A stretch of DNA of 64,000 nt, from assembly GCA_902800965.1 (NCBI GenBank), contig CADCGK010000010.1:1-64000 (forward strand), written 5' to 3'. The notes below the pieces were generated by a model. The model saw nothing but the letters and a program-made list of their open reading frames with translations. It did no database searches and was not told the origin of the DNA. A program made the translations under genes and the position numbers. Positions 7,951 to 18,042 of the stretch are shown one piece after another. The stretch is from an uncultured Bacteroidia bacterium (GTDB taxonomy: Bacteria > Bacteroidota > Bacteroidia > Bacteroidales > F082). Numbering within the stretch: the stretch's first letter is position 1; each line of letters begins with the position of its first letter.

Positions 7951-9880
7951 AATTATTATGGTCGAGTTGGCAAAAAACGCTGTTGTTGGAGATGAATTCT
8001 GGAACGATTCTTTTCATCTGTTTTACAATGGCCAGGTCATCTACCGTGGTCAGTGTTTGGTTGAGTTCTTCAATCAAGGCGTTAACTTCTTCTGCTTCGT
8101 AATTGCGCACTTGTGCCCGCATGATCTTTGGGTTGTCTGTAGGTTTGGTGTTTTCCTTGGTGGCAAGCAGCTCCTCGAAGAGTTTTTCGCCAGGACGAAG
8201 ACCAACTTCTTTAATCTCGATATCGGTTTTGCCCGAAAGTTGAATCATCTTTTTGGCCATGTCGTAGATCTTGACGGGTTGACCCATATCGAAGACAAAT
8301 ATTTCGTTGTTTTGTCCGATAGAGCCAGCTTCCATGACGAGGCTGCAGGCTTCGGGAATGGTCATGAAGAAACGGATGATGCGTTTGTCCGTGATGGTCA
8401 AGGGACCGCCTTGCGCCAATTGTTTTTGGAACAGAGGCACCACTGAACCATTAGATCCAAGTACGTTGCCAAATCGGGTGGTGATAAACTGAGTGTTGCT
8501 CTTACGGCTTTGGGTGTAGATTTCTGCGATACGTTTGGTAGCCCCCATCACATTGGTGGGGTTTACGGCTTTGTCGGTGGAAATCATCACGAATTTTTCC
8601 GTTCCGAATTCCATAGCTAAGTCAGCTATGTTTTTAGTGCCAAACACATTCACATAAACAGCTTCGTATGGATTTTCCTCCATGAAGGGTACGTGTTTGT
8701 AGGCTGCAGCATGATAGATTAATTGTGGATGGTATGCCTCAAATACCTCTCTCATACGACGTCTGTCCTTCACATTGGCGATGACAAAGACCATCTTGTC
8801 CACTATGGATTGGAATTCGGGTTTGTTCTTCAATTCAAATTGAAGGTCATACATGGGAGATTCCGCCTGATCCAACATGATGAGCGTCTTGGGATTGTAA
8901 TGCAGTACCTGACGGCACATCTCGCTACCGATAGATCCAGCAGCTCCCGTGATCATCACCACTTTGTTGTTAATCTCGCGTTTGACGTTTTCTTTCCCCA
9001 ATACGATAGGCTCACGGCCCAAAAGGTCTTCGATCTTGATGTCTTGAACTTGACGTGCAACGTTTTCTCCATCCACCCAATCGGCAAAAGCAGGCATGGT
9101 CTTCACTTTTAATCCGAGATTCATGCCGATCTCGATGAGTTCTTTTTTCCGTTCTCCGGAAACACTTGGTAATGCCAGAATCAATACTTTTACCTGATTG
9201 TGCTGGATATAAGATGGATTAAATACCTTTTTTGGATCCAATACGGGAATCGTATTGATGTTTTTATTGGTTTTTTTAGGGTTGTCATCTGTGAAAGCCA
9301 CGATTTTATACATGGATTCACTGTCTTGCTGGATGGCTCTGAAAAGCAGCACACCTCCTTCACCGGCACCATAAATGATGGTGTTGGCTTTGCTTTTGTT
9401 GCTGTCTTTATAGAATTCATTGTAGATGCGACGGATGGTAAACCGGCTGAGTACCATGAAAGTTAGCGAGACGAAGTAATGGTATATGATTAGCCTATAA
9501 CCTGGAACGATTTTATTGACAATGCCGGGGTTAAGTTGAGAGATGACGACCTTGGTGAGAATCAACACAGTCAAGGCTGTTGTACATGCATTGAACAGTT
9601 TTCGGATATCATCGAATCCTGAATAACGAATCATACCAAAGTAGGTGCGATAAGTTAAAAACATCAGGAAATATACGCCAAGAACAATGAAAACCCTGTA
9701 CCAACCCTTAAATAAATCAGCTTTGTGGAGGATGTTGTAGTACACTAAAAACATTGAGATGGTGTAGGCCACAAAAAGGACGACAATATCGAACAGCAAC
9801 ACCCAATATCGTGGCAACGAGTTGTTGGCTTGTTTGCCAAAGAGGAAGTTGCAAATCTTGAACAGGATAAATCTCATCAT
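7949..9880 (-). CDS. WbpM/CapD-type nucleotide-sugar 4,6-dehydratase
   Basis: This 643-residue inner-membrane protein has four N-terminal membrane helices (about residues 20-135). A first Rossmann-like domain starts at IIYGAGEGGVLL (about 168). The catalytic extended-SDR domain has ITGAAGSIGSEM (about 310) and STDKAVNPTNVMGATKR. The usual YxxxK is replaced by MxxxK (M-G-A-T-K), the hallmark of the large WbpM group, which converts UDP-GlcNAc to the 4-keto-6-deoxy sugar. It would supply a 6-deoxy or 2,6-dideoxy-amino sugar to the surface glycan made by this operon. It lies 10 bases after the wbpB-like gene. Its last residues and stop codon fall in the 8-base-period tract. Confidence 0.9.
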   Translation of the reverse strand: MMRFILFKICNFLFGKQANNSLPRYWVLLFDIVVLFVAYTISMFLVYYNILHKADLFKGWYRVFIVLGVYFLMFLTYRTYFGMIRYSGFDDIRKLFNACTTALTVLILTKVVISQLNPGIVNKIVPGYRLIIYHYFVSLTFMVLSRFTIRRIYNEFYKDSNKSKANTIIYGAGEGGVLLFRAIQQDSESMYKIVAFTDDNPKKTNKNINTIPVLDPKKVFNPSYIQHNQVKVLILALPSVSGERKKELIEIGMNLGLKVKTMPAFADWVDGENVARQVQDIKIEDLLGREPIVLGKENVKREINNKVVMITGAAGSIGSEMCRQVLHYNPKTLIMLDQAESPMYDLQFELKNKPEFQSIVDKMVFVIANVKDRRRMREVFEAYHPQLIYHAAAYKHVPFMEENPYEAVYVNVFGTKNIADLAMEFGTEKFVMISTDKAVNPTNVMGATKRIAEIYTQSRKSNTQFITTRFGNVLGSNGSVVPLFQKQLAQGGPLTITDKRIIRFFMTIPEACSLVMEAGSIGQNNEIFVFDMGQPVKIYDMAKKMIQLSGKTDIEIKEVGLRPGEKLFEELLATKENTKPTDNPKIMRAQVRNYEAEEVNALIEELNQTLTTVDDLAIVKQMKRIVPEFISNNSVFCQLDHNN

Positions 9881-9890
9881 GGGTCAAATA

Positions 9891-11653
<1,763 letters not shown>

Positions 11654-11660
11654 ATTTTTT

Positions 11661-11695
11661 AGAATTTAGAATTCAGAAGTTAGAATTAAGAATTA
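11661..11695. repeat. Heptameric tandem tract at the DUF4954/nagB junction
   Basis: Five 7-base units (AGAATTT, AGAATTC, AGAAGTT and AGAATTA) fill the whole gap between the two genes. The tract supplies the last codons and the stop codon (11686-11688) of the DUF4954 gene. Confidence 0.85.
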
Positions 11696-13893
11696 CGGAT
11701 TTTATTGATGGAAGAGATAAACTCTTCGGTTTCTTTTTTGATTTGTTTGACAAAGGAGACTTCCTCGATACGGCCTACCACGGCGATCTTCTCTTCTTCG
11801 TTGCGGAAGGTGGCGCTTCGGATGGGGTTTTCGTAGTCTTTTTTACGGGACTCATACACTTGGTCACAGATGTACTGCTGGATACGGACCGCTTTGTCGA
11901 GGCATTCTTCCCACATCTCGTGGGTAAGTACGTCGGTCTCGTCCTTGTAGAGGAACATCAGTGAGAAATAGGCGTGACGGAGTTTTTCCATCTTATAGTC
12001 TTTCCAAAGCTTGTTATAACGTTCGTGTATTTCTTGCCAACTGTTGAGCACCTCGTTTTTGATATCATCGCGCAGCTGGTCAACATCTTCCTCTGGCATG
12101 GTCTGTCCACCAAGGTTGATCCACTTGCGAAGCCGCTTGCCTTTCATCATGCGGCTGAGGTTTTCGATGCTAGCTTCCTCATGGTTTTCCAGATAGTGCA
12201 CGATATTCTTCACGGCGTAGTACACCAGCATGTCGCCGTAGGCATGATAGGCTTCGAAGGCTTTCAGGATACGAGTGCGGCGTTTGCTCTTCTCGATATT
12301 TTCACCGAACACTTCGAGCTTTTTGCACACTTCGGGTTCATGGTCGAGCAAGTTTTTGCCAACGGCTCTGAGGTCGTAGTATTCGTGTGTGTCGGGATTC
12401 TCTCCTTGTGAGAGTAGATAGGCCTTGGCTACCCAGACTTCAAGCAGTTTGCGAGCCTCTATGGTTTCCTCCATGGTATCAGGCGCAAAGGTCTCGAATT
12501 CGATGTTTTGGATCTTGCGCTTGCGGACATCGCGTTTCTGGTATTTCGAGGTGTTGCGCGCGATGGCGAACATATTGTACATCCACCAATAGGCGGGCAT
12601 GATCTCCAGCTCGTTGGTTTTGGCGTTGTTGTTGACCAGACAGAACGGGAGCATGATGTTCATTTCGTTGGGGTAGTCGGCCTTCGAAAGCAGGGTAAAC
12701 GATGCAAACTTGGAAGAATGCTTGATGCTGGAGCAAAGACCTGGCCAGAAGCCACGGCTAGCGACAATCTCTCCGTCGGTAGCTCGGCTGTTGTGGTTGG
12801 AACCTAAAGTGGCACCGGCCGCCATGTTGCTTTGGCCCATCACGCAGGCAGAGATCAGGAATGAGTTGTTGTGATGCTGTTCGTGTGATGGGAAGATCAG
12901 GTTGTTGAGCACCTCGCAGCAGGAGATGGTGGAGTTGTCGCCCAACACGGAATAGATCAATCGGGCCCCATATTTCAGGTTGCAGTTGTCGCCCAATACA
13001 AATCTTACCGCCACTACAGAATAGAAGATATGGCATCCGTACCCGGTGATGCCGTTTACCAAGATGACACCTTCACCGACTTGTGATGGCTCCTCTTCCG
13101 AAGAGTTGATGGTGATGTTCTTGAGTTTGCTGGCTCCCTTGATGTAGCAGAAAGGACCGATTTTGGCGTCTTTCAGGATCCAGCAATTTTTGATCACGGA
13201 CGACTCGCCAACAGTTCCGTAATAGCCACGGTGCGAGTCAAACGCGTTGTTGGTGATGTCGAACAACCTTTGCTGGAGCGGTTTGTCGTCGATATACTTG
13301 GCCCAAAGGTAGGCATCGGCGGTGGTCATGCCGTCGAAAGGCAGGATCTTGCGGCCGCCATTCTCGTTCATCACTTCGAGCCAAACCCTAACATCTTCAG
13401 GTTCTCCTTCTTTGATGACACCGTTTCCGAACTTGGAGTGGTCGGTGGTGGAGATTTCCTGGATGTTGAACAGAATGCACTTGTCGCCGATGATATAGTT
13501 CGCCATGTAATGGACGTCGTGGATGGCCACGTTGTCGCCGATGTCGCAAGAAATGATGCTACTGTCAGTAATGCCAACCGGAACACGCAAATCGTGATAT
13601 TGAAGGATCTCGTTGGCCACCCTTCCGATACGGCACATCCCGAAGAAATGGTTGTTGCGTATCATGTTGGTGTCGAACTCGTCGGTGACCCAGATCTCGT
13701 CCCAATTGGTCGAGGTGTTGCTGTTCTTTACCAAACGCTCGATCTCTTCGGAATGAAGATGACGCCATCCGTTGGCTGGTTTCTTGACTTGTTGGTTACG
13801 ATAGTAATACTCATCATGCCCATCGTGGAGGTATTTCTCGTCGATGAAGTTTTTGTAAATCCTGTCGTAAGGTAATAAAGTTACTTTATCCAT
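11686..13893 (-). CDS. DUF4954 family protein (left-handed beta-helix)
   Basis: This 735-residue protein belongs to the Bacteroidota/Spirochaete family DUF4954. From about residue 100 to 370 it has hexapeptide-like stretches (for example SSIISCDIGDNVAIHDVHYM and DNCNLKYGARLIYSVLGDNSTI) typical of a left-handed parallel beta-helix as in acyl- and nucleotidyl-transferases. The C-terminal 250 residues are helical and charged. Its role has not been established to my knowledge. Sitting between galE and nagB, both acting on hexosamine metabolites, it may act on an activated amino sugar; that is inference. It is preceded by a heptameric tract that also ends galE. Confidence 0.85.
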   Translation of the reverse strand: MDKVTLLPYDRIYKNFIDEKYLHDGHDEYYYRNQQVKKPANGWRHLHSEEIERLVKNSNTSTNWDEIWVTDEFDTNMIRNNHFFGMCRIGRVANEILQYHDLRVPVGITDSSIISCDIGDNVAIHDVHYMANYIIGDKCILFNIQEISTTDHSKFGNGVIKEGEPEDVRVWLEVMNENGGRKILPFDGMTTADAYLWAKYIDDKPLQQRLFDITNNAFDSHRGYYGTVGESSVIKNCWILKDAKIGPFCYIKGASKLKNITINSSEEEPSQVGEGVILVNGITGYGCHIFYSVVAVRFVLGDNCNLKYGARLIYSVLGDNSTISCCEVLNNLIFPSHEQHHNNSFLISACVMGQSNMAAGATLGSNHNSRATDGEIVASRGFWPGLCSSIKHSSKFASFTLLSKADYPNEMNIMLPFCLVNNNAKTNELEIMPAYWWMYNMFAIARNTSKYQKRDVRKRKIQNIEFETFAPDTMEETIEARKLLEVWVAKAYLLSQGENPDTHEYYDLRAVGKNLLDHEPEVCKKLEVFGENIEKSKRRTRILKAFEAYHAYGDMLVYYAVKNIVHYLENHEEASIENLSRMMKGKRLRKWINLGGQTMPEEDVDQLRDDIKNEVLNSWQEIHERYNKLWKDYKMEKLRHAYFSLMFLYKDETDVLTHEMWEECLDKAVRIQQYICDQVYESRKKDYENPIRSATFRNEEEKIAVVGRIEEVSFVKQIKKETEEFISSINKIRNS

Positions 13894-13900
13894 TGTTTAA

Positions 13901-13928
13901 TACTTTCAATTTTCAACTTTCAACTCCC
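13901..13928. repeat. Heptameric tandem tract at the galE/DUF4954 junction
   Basis: Four 7-base units (TACTTTC, AATTTTC, AACTTTC, AACTCCC) form the galE-DUF4954 junction. They encode the last residues (VES) and the stop codon (13913-13915) of galE. Confidence 0.8.
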
Positions 13929-14938
13929 CCATACCCTTCCGGATTATTCCGTTGCCAGTTCCATGAGTCGCGGCACATGTCCTCCAGTCCACGTTCTGCT
14001 TTCCAGCCGAGTTCTTTTTCCGCTTTGGCGGGATTGGAGTAGCAGATGGCTATATCGCCTGCGCGACGAGGTTTGATGCTATATGGGATTTTGATATTGT
14101 TGACTTTTTCAAACGTTTTCACCAGCTGAAGTACGGTATATCCTTGACCCGTTCCCAAGTTATAGATGGCACAACCGCATTTTCTCTCGATGGCTTGCAA
14201 GGCGGCTACATGTCCTTTGGCTAGATCCACCACATGAATATAGTCGCGGACTCCTGTGCCGTCAGGTGTGTCATAATCGTTGCCAAAGACACCTAGTTCG
14301 GGGCGTTTGCCAACGGCTACCTGCGTGATGTAAGGCATCAGGTTGTTTGGGATGCCATTGGGATTCTCACCGATGGTTCCGCTTGGATGGGCACCGATAG
14401 GGTTGAAATAGCGAAGCAGGACGACGTTCCATTCCTTGTCGGCTTTTTGCATATCCATCATGATTTCCTCCAGCATGCTTTTGGTTTTGCCGTAAGGATT
14501 GGTGCAGTTGCCTTTTGGACAAGCTTCCGTGATAGGTATCATCGCTGGGTCACCATACACCGTGGCCGATGAAGAGAAGATGATGTTTTTACAGCCATGA
14601 CGACGCATCACATCGAGAAGTGTGAGCGTGCCTCCAATGTTGTTTTCGTAATATTCCCAAGGCTTTTCCACGGACTCTCCCACTGCTTTCAAGCCCGCGA
14701 AATGAATGCAGGCATCGAAATGGTTTTGTTCCATCATCTGGTTGAGGCTCTCGCGATCTCGGATATCCAGTTGATAAAACGGAATCTTTTTCCCGACAAG
14801 AGCTTCTACTCTTTCCAGAGCAACCGGATTTGAATTGGATAAATTGTCAACTACAATGGTCTCATGACCAGCAGCATAAAGCTCGACAAGTGTATGTGAA
14901 CCGATGAATCCGGTGCCTCCAGTGACTAAAATTCTCAT
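13913..14938 (-). CDS. galE: UDP-glucose 4-epimerase
   Basis: This 341-residue extended SDR interconverts UDP-glucose/UDP-galactose (or the GlcNAc/GalNAc pair). It has the NAD site MRILVTGGTGFIGSHT, FAGLKAVGESV, the catalytic Ser region FSSSATVYG and the YxxxK motif PYGKTK. RDYIHVVDLAKGH and the substrate-loop region close to the C-terminus are also canonical. Length is usual for GalE. It is the first gene of the minus-strand operon, with a TATTTTTG/TTG promoter at 14960-14991 that overlaps the divergent tsaB promoter. Its last residues are encoded by a heptameric tract, so its C-terminus differs slightly from relatives. Confidence 0.95.
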   Translation of the reverse strand: MRILVTGGTGFIGSHTLVELYAAGHETIVVDNLSNSNPVALERVEALVGKKIPFYQLDIRDRESLNQMMEQNHFDACIHFAGLKAVGESVEKPWEYYENNIGGTLTLLDVMRRHGCKNIIFSSSATVYGDPAMIPITEACPKGNCTNPYGKTKSMLEEIMMDMQKADKEWNVVLLRYFNPIGAHPSGTIGENPNGIPNNLMPYITQVAVGKRPELGVFGNDYDTPDGTGVRDYIHVVDLAKGHVAALQAIERKCGCAIYNLGTGQGYTVLQLVKTFEKVNNIKIPYSIKPRRAGDIAICYSNPAKAEKELGWKAERGLEDMCRDSWNWQRNNPEGYGGVES

Positions 14939-14959
14939 AAATCAAATTTTTCCAAGCAA

Positions 14960-14991
14960 CAAAAATACAATGATATTTTTTAACTTTGCAA
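14960..14991 (-). promoter_or_regulatory. Promoter of the galE polysaccharide operon
   Basis: On the minus strand TTG (plus-strand 14989-14991) and TATTTTTG (14960-14967) are separated by 21 bases, 22 bases ahead of the galE start codon. Confidence 0.6.
14981..14988 (+). promoter_or_regulatory. -7 element of tsaB
   Basis: TAACTTTG lies 20 bases before the tsaB start codon. A -33 TTG is not evident. It sits within the spacer of the divergent galE promoter, so the two would compete for polymerase. Confidence 0.6.
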
Positions 14992-15008
14992 AAAAAATAT
15001 TATTAAAT

Positions 15009-15716
15009 ATGATACTGTGTCTTGAAACAGCCACCCCGACCTGTTCCGTAGCGTTAAATGACGGGACACATAATCTTTCGCTTCGCGAATGTAAAGGTCA
15101 AAATGCCCATTCGGAGAAAATCACTACTTTCATCAAAGAAGTGTTGGATGAGAAAGGCATCGGTTATTCACAGTTGGACGCCGTGGCGGTTAGCAAAGGC
15201 CCCGGTTCTTACACGGGTCTGAGAATTGGCGTCAGTACTGCTAAAGGAGTTTGCTATGCCGCGGGTCTGCCTTTGATGGCGGTTGACACCTTGCACGCCA
15301 TGGCTTACGGCATGCGCCAGCGTTTGGGTGACGATATCCAGTCAACCGATTTGTTCATTCCTATGATCGACGCCCGTCGCATGGAAGTATATTGCGCCGT
15401 TTTCGATGCTCAACTGAACCGAATCCAAGATACTGAAGCGGTGGTTTTTGACGATGATACTTACCTTTCGTCTCTTATCTCTCACCTCTTACCTTCCCGT
15501 GTTTGGTTGTTTGGCGACGGGGCGCCAAAGCTACACGAACTCTTCAAAGAGCACTCACAGATCCGTATCGTGGATGATTTCGAACCCTCTGCCGCTTTCA
15601 TGGCCCCTTTGGCCGATAAGGCTTTGAAAGCTGATGATTTTGTGGATGTGGCTTATTTCGAGCCGTTTTATCTGAAAGATTTTGTGGCGGGCAAGCCGCA
15701 TGTGAAGGGACTTTAG
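15009..15716 (+). CDS. tsaB: tRNA threonylcarbamoyladenosine biosynthesis protein TsaB
   Basis: TsaB is a 235-residue inactive homologue of TsaD that forms the TsaB-TsaD-TsaE complex for the t6A37 modification of ANN-decoding tRNAs. MILCLETATPTCSVAL, QNAHSEKI and GPGSYTGLRIGVSTAKG are diagnostic. The start at 15009 is chosen because it begins the conserved first strand and lies just after TAACTTTG; the longer upstream frame would cross the promoter. Residues around 154-165 (SSLISHLLPSR) are encoded by a heptameric tract at 15469-15496, in a poorly conserved region of the second lobe. A second tract fills the whole gap to the next gene. Confidence 0.93.
   Translation: MILCLETATPTCSVALNDGTHNLSLRECKGQNAHSEKITTFIKEVLDEKGIGYSQLDAVAVSKGPGSYTGLRIGVSTAKGVCYAAGLPLMAVDTLHAMAYGMRQRLGDDIQSTDLFIPMIDARRMEVYCAVFDAQLNRIQDTEAVVFDDDTYLSSLISHLLPSRVWLFGDGAPKLHELFKEHSQIRIVDDFEPSAAFMAPLADKALKADDFVDVAYFEPFYLKDFVAGKPHVKGL
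15469..15496. repeat. Heptameric tandem tract inside tsaB
   Basis: Four 7-base units (CGTCTCT, TATCTCT, CACCTCT, TACCTTC) encode the SSLISHLLPS segment in frame. Confidence 0.75.
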
Positions 15717-15758
15717 GAAATTGAAAAATGAAAAATGAAAAATGAAAATTAAAAAATG
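15717..15758. repeat. Heptameric tract spanning the tsaB/M28 gap and the start codon
   Basis: Six 7-base units (GAAATTG, AAAAATG three times in succession, AAAATTA, AAAAATG) begin on the base after the tsaB stop codon. They end with the ATG start codon of the M28 peptidase gene (15756-15758). The intergenic region consists of nothing else. Confidence 0.9.
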
Positions 15759-16979
15759 CGAAGGGTCATTTTTTTATTCGTTATAGTGGTCGGGGTGTTG
15801 AATGCGAAAGCCCAGGCGCCTCATTTGTTTGAGCATACCTATCCCGAGGTAGTTCAGGAAGACGCAAGGATACGAAGTTTAATGAACCAGGTATCGGTTG
15901 ACAGCTTGACCGCAACGATCGATCATTTGCAATCGTACCATACACGCCGTTGGGATAGTCGTATGGTATATGAGGTACAGGATTGGCTTTGTGGGACTTA
16001 TCGGGTAATGGGTATTGATTCGATATCACTTCATGATTTCTTGGTGTCGTATCAAGATAGTTTGTATGAGACTTCCGATAATGTCATTGCTGTTCAAAAG
16101 GGTCTTGTTTATCCCAATGAATATGTAGTTTGTGGTGCACACTATGACTCATACAACTTAAATCCCGGTCACCCCGATTCTCTTCGTGCTCCTGGCGCTG
16201 ATGACAATGCCTCGGGTGTGGCTGGTGTTTTAGAAACAGCACGTCTGCTCAGCAAATGCAAGTTTGAGCGATCCATCATCTATTGCAACTGGGCTGCAGA
16301 AGAAATCGGGTTGAAAGGCAGTTCGGCTTACGCAAAAGATTGTGCTGATCAACGGATGGATATTGTAGGTTATTTTAATCTTGACATGATCGGTTATTTA
16401 AAAGAGGGCTCCGATATCCATGTTCATTTGATGTACACCACTCAGGATTCCACCATCGCCAATTATGTCTATGACTTCAGCCATGTCTATTTTCCCGAGA
16501 TGCCCATTCGTCAGAACTGGCTCTCTTGGGGTGACAGCGATTATTCTTCGTTCAACCGTAACGGGTATGCTGCGGTTCATCCTTTTGAAGACGTCTATCA
16601 AAGCTCGCCTTTCATCCATACCCCCAACGATATCTTGGGTGTGAGTGTCAACAATATGGCTCAGGTAAAACGTTTCACAGAGTTGAATTTGGGATTGGTA
16701 GCCACTTTGGCTGGATTTGTTGATACCTCTGTTGAGGAGTCTGATACCGAGCCTCTGGTGATCTATCCGAATCCTGTTTCGGAGTCACTGTTCGTAAAAG
16801 GGAATGGTATTCAACAGATTGAAGTTTATAATCTTATGGGTCAAAAGATAATAACTCAATCTTATGCTAATGTTGATGAAGGCAGGATAGAAGTTGGTGT
16901 TTTGGTTCCCAGTGTTTATTTTGTTCGGGTGATTGGTTTTGACGGGAAGGTATTTGTCCAGAAGTTTGTAAAGAAATGA
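15756..16979 (+). CDS. Secreted M28 family zinc aminopeptidase with T9SS sorting domain
   Basis: This 407-residue protein has a signal peptide (residues 1-19, ending NAKAQ) and a complete M28 di-zinc site. The residues are His129 (GAHYD), Asp149 or Asp150 (GADDN), the Glu182-Glu183 pair (AAEEIG), Asp210 (NLDMIG) and His288 (IHTPND). The last 75 residues form a type A T9SS sorting domain beginning IYPNPVSESL and ending FVQKFVKK. So it should be exported by Sec, moved across the outer membrane by T9SS, and attached to the surface or released. It would trim N-terminal residues from peptides. Its start codon is part of a heptameric tract, and an inverted repeat follows the stop. Confidence 0.92.
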   Translation: MRRVIFLFVIVVGVLNAKAQAPHLFEHTYPEVVQEDARIRSLMNQVSVDSLTATIDHLQSYHTRRWDSRMVYEVQDWLCGTYRVMGIDSISLHDFLVSYQDSLYETSDNVIAVQKGLVYPNEYVVCGAHYDSYNLNPGHPDSLRAPGADDNASGVAGVLETARLLSKCKFERSIIYCNWAAEEIGLKGSSAYAKDCADQRMDIVGYFNLDMIGYLKEGSDIHVHLMYTTQDSTIANYVYDFSHVYFPEMPIRQNWLSWGDSDYSSFNRNGYAAVHPFEDVYQSSPFIHTPNDILGVSVNNMAQVKRFTELNLGLVATLAGFVDTSVEESDTEPLVIYPNPVSESLFVKGNGIQQIEVYNLMGQKIITQSYANVDEGRIEVGVLVPSVYFVRVIGFDGKVFVQKFVKK

Positions 16980-16980
16980 C

Positions 16981-17034
16981 GAAGCAATCCAACCTGAATC
17001 GAAATAGTTTTGCTAGTTCTGGTTGGATTGCTTC
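16981..17034. terminator. Inverted repeat between converging M28 and argF genes
   Basis: GAAGCAATCCAACC (16981-16994) and its exact complement (17021-17034) form a 14-base-pair stem with a 26-base loop between two converging genes. The right arm continues as a degenerate copy, through about 17053, of the GAAGCAATCCA / CATTGCGAG element seen intact at 48293. There is no clear T-run, so termination is plausible but not certain. Confidence 0.6.
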
Positions 17035-17064
17035 ACTTTCCGCTATTGCGAGATGTGCTGTTGG

Positions 17065-18020
17065 TTAGTCACCCAAAGTGGCGACCATCACAGCCTTGAT
17101 AGTGTGCATGCGGTTCTCGGCTTCGTCGAAGACGATGCTGTTCTCGCTTTCGAATACGTCCTCGGTGACTTCGATACCGTTCAAGCCGAACTTCTCATAA
17201 ACGTCGCGGCCAGCCTTGGTCTCCAGATTGTGATACGAAGGAAGGCAGTGCATAAACTTGCACTTGGGGTTGCCTGTCTTTTTCATCAGTTCTGCGTTGA
17301 CCTGATAGGGCATCAACATATTGATGCGCTCTTTCCACACGCTGTCGGGCTCGCCCATCGATACCCAAATGTCGGTGTAGATGAAATCAAGACCCTTCAC
17401 TCCCTTCTCCACGTCATCGGTGACGGTAAGCTTGGCACCAGTTTCCTTGGCGATTTCCTGGCACTTCTTGACCAGATCTTTGGCCGGCTGCAGTTTCTTG
17501 GGGGCGATAATGCGGATGTCCATACCCATCTTCACACCACCGACCATCAGGCTGTTGCCCATATTGTAGCGGGCATCGCCGATAGAGTGGGGTGAGCTTC
17601 GGCGGTAAGACCGTTCCACACGGGGACACCGGCGTATTTGGCCAGTTCCTCGACAGTGGCTTGGTCGAAGCCACGATACTCGATGCCGTCGAACATGCGA
17701 CCCAGCACCCGGGCAGTGTCTTTCATGCTCTCCTTGATACCAATCTGGCTACCGGTGGGACCGAGGTAGGTCACGTGGGCACCTTGGTCCTTGGCGCCAA
17801 CCTCGAAGGCGCAGCGGGTGCGGGTCGAGGTCTTTTCGAAGATGAGGGCAATGTTCTTGCCCGTCAATTTGGGTTGTTCGGTGCCTGCATACTTGGCGGC
17901 CTTGAGGTCGGCAGCAAGTTTCAGTAAGAACTTAATCTCTTCCGGAGTGAAGTCCAACAACTTCAGAGATTTAAGATTGAAAAATTCAAAGAATTGGGTA
18001 ATCGCGGCAAAATTAGTCAT
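17065..18020 (-). pseudogene. argF: Ornithine carbamoyltransferase, broken by internal deletion and frameshift
   Basis: The N-terminal part (start 18020) contains the carbamoyl-phosphate motif [10 protein letters not shown] and runs normally to [14 protein letters not shown]. The C-terminal part resumes in another frame at [12 protein letters not shown] and includes [10 protein letters not shown] and the ending [13 protein letters not shown]. Compared with E. coli ArgF, about 25 residues are missing at the junction near 17583-17595, including the Gln of the HPTQ motif and the strand before GDAR. The missing length is not a multiple of three, so the frames are split. OTC makes citrulline from ornithine and carbamoyl phosphate, or runs backwards in arginine fermentation. 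Either the gene is recently inactivated or the assembly lost about 76 bases; both flanking parts are otherwise well conserved, which favours a recent event or an artefact. Confidence 0.85.
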
Positions 18021-18029
18021 TTTTTCTTA

Positions 18030-18037
18030 TACCTTTG
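18030..18037 (+). promoter_or_regulatory. -7 element of the DUF3109 gene
   Basis: TACCTTTG is 5 bases ahead of the start codon, implying a very short or absent leader. No -33 TTG is seen at the usual spacing. Confidence 0.45.
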
Positions 18038-18042
18038 CAAAC

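Noticed and set aside
17065..17619. The C-terminal half of argF as an independent gene
   Set aside because: Its first dozen residues are out-of-frame translation of the N-terminal half, and it lacks the carbamoyl-phosphate domain.
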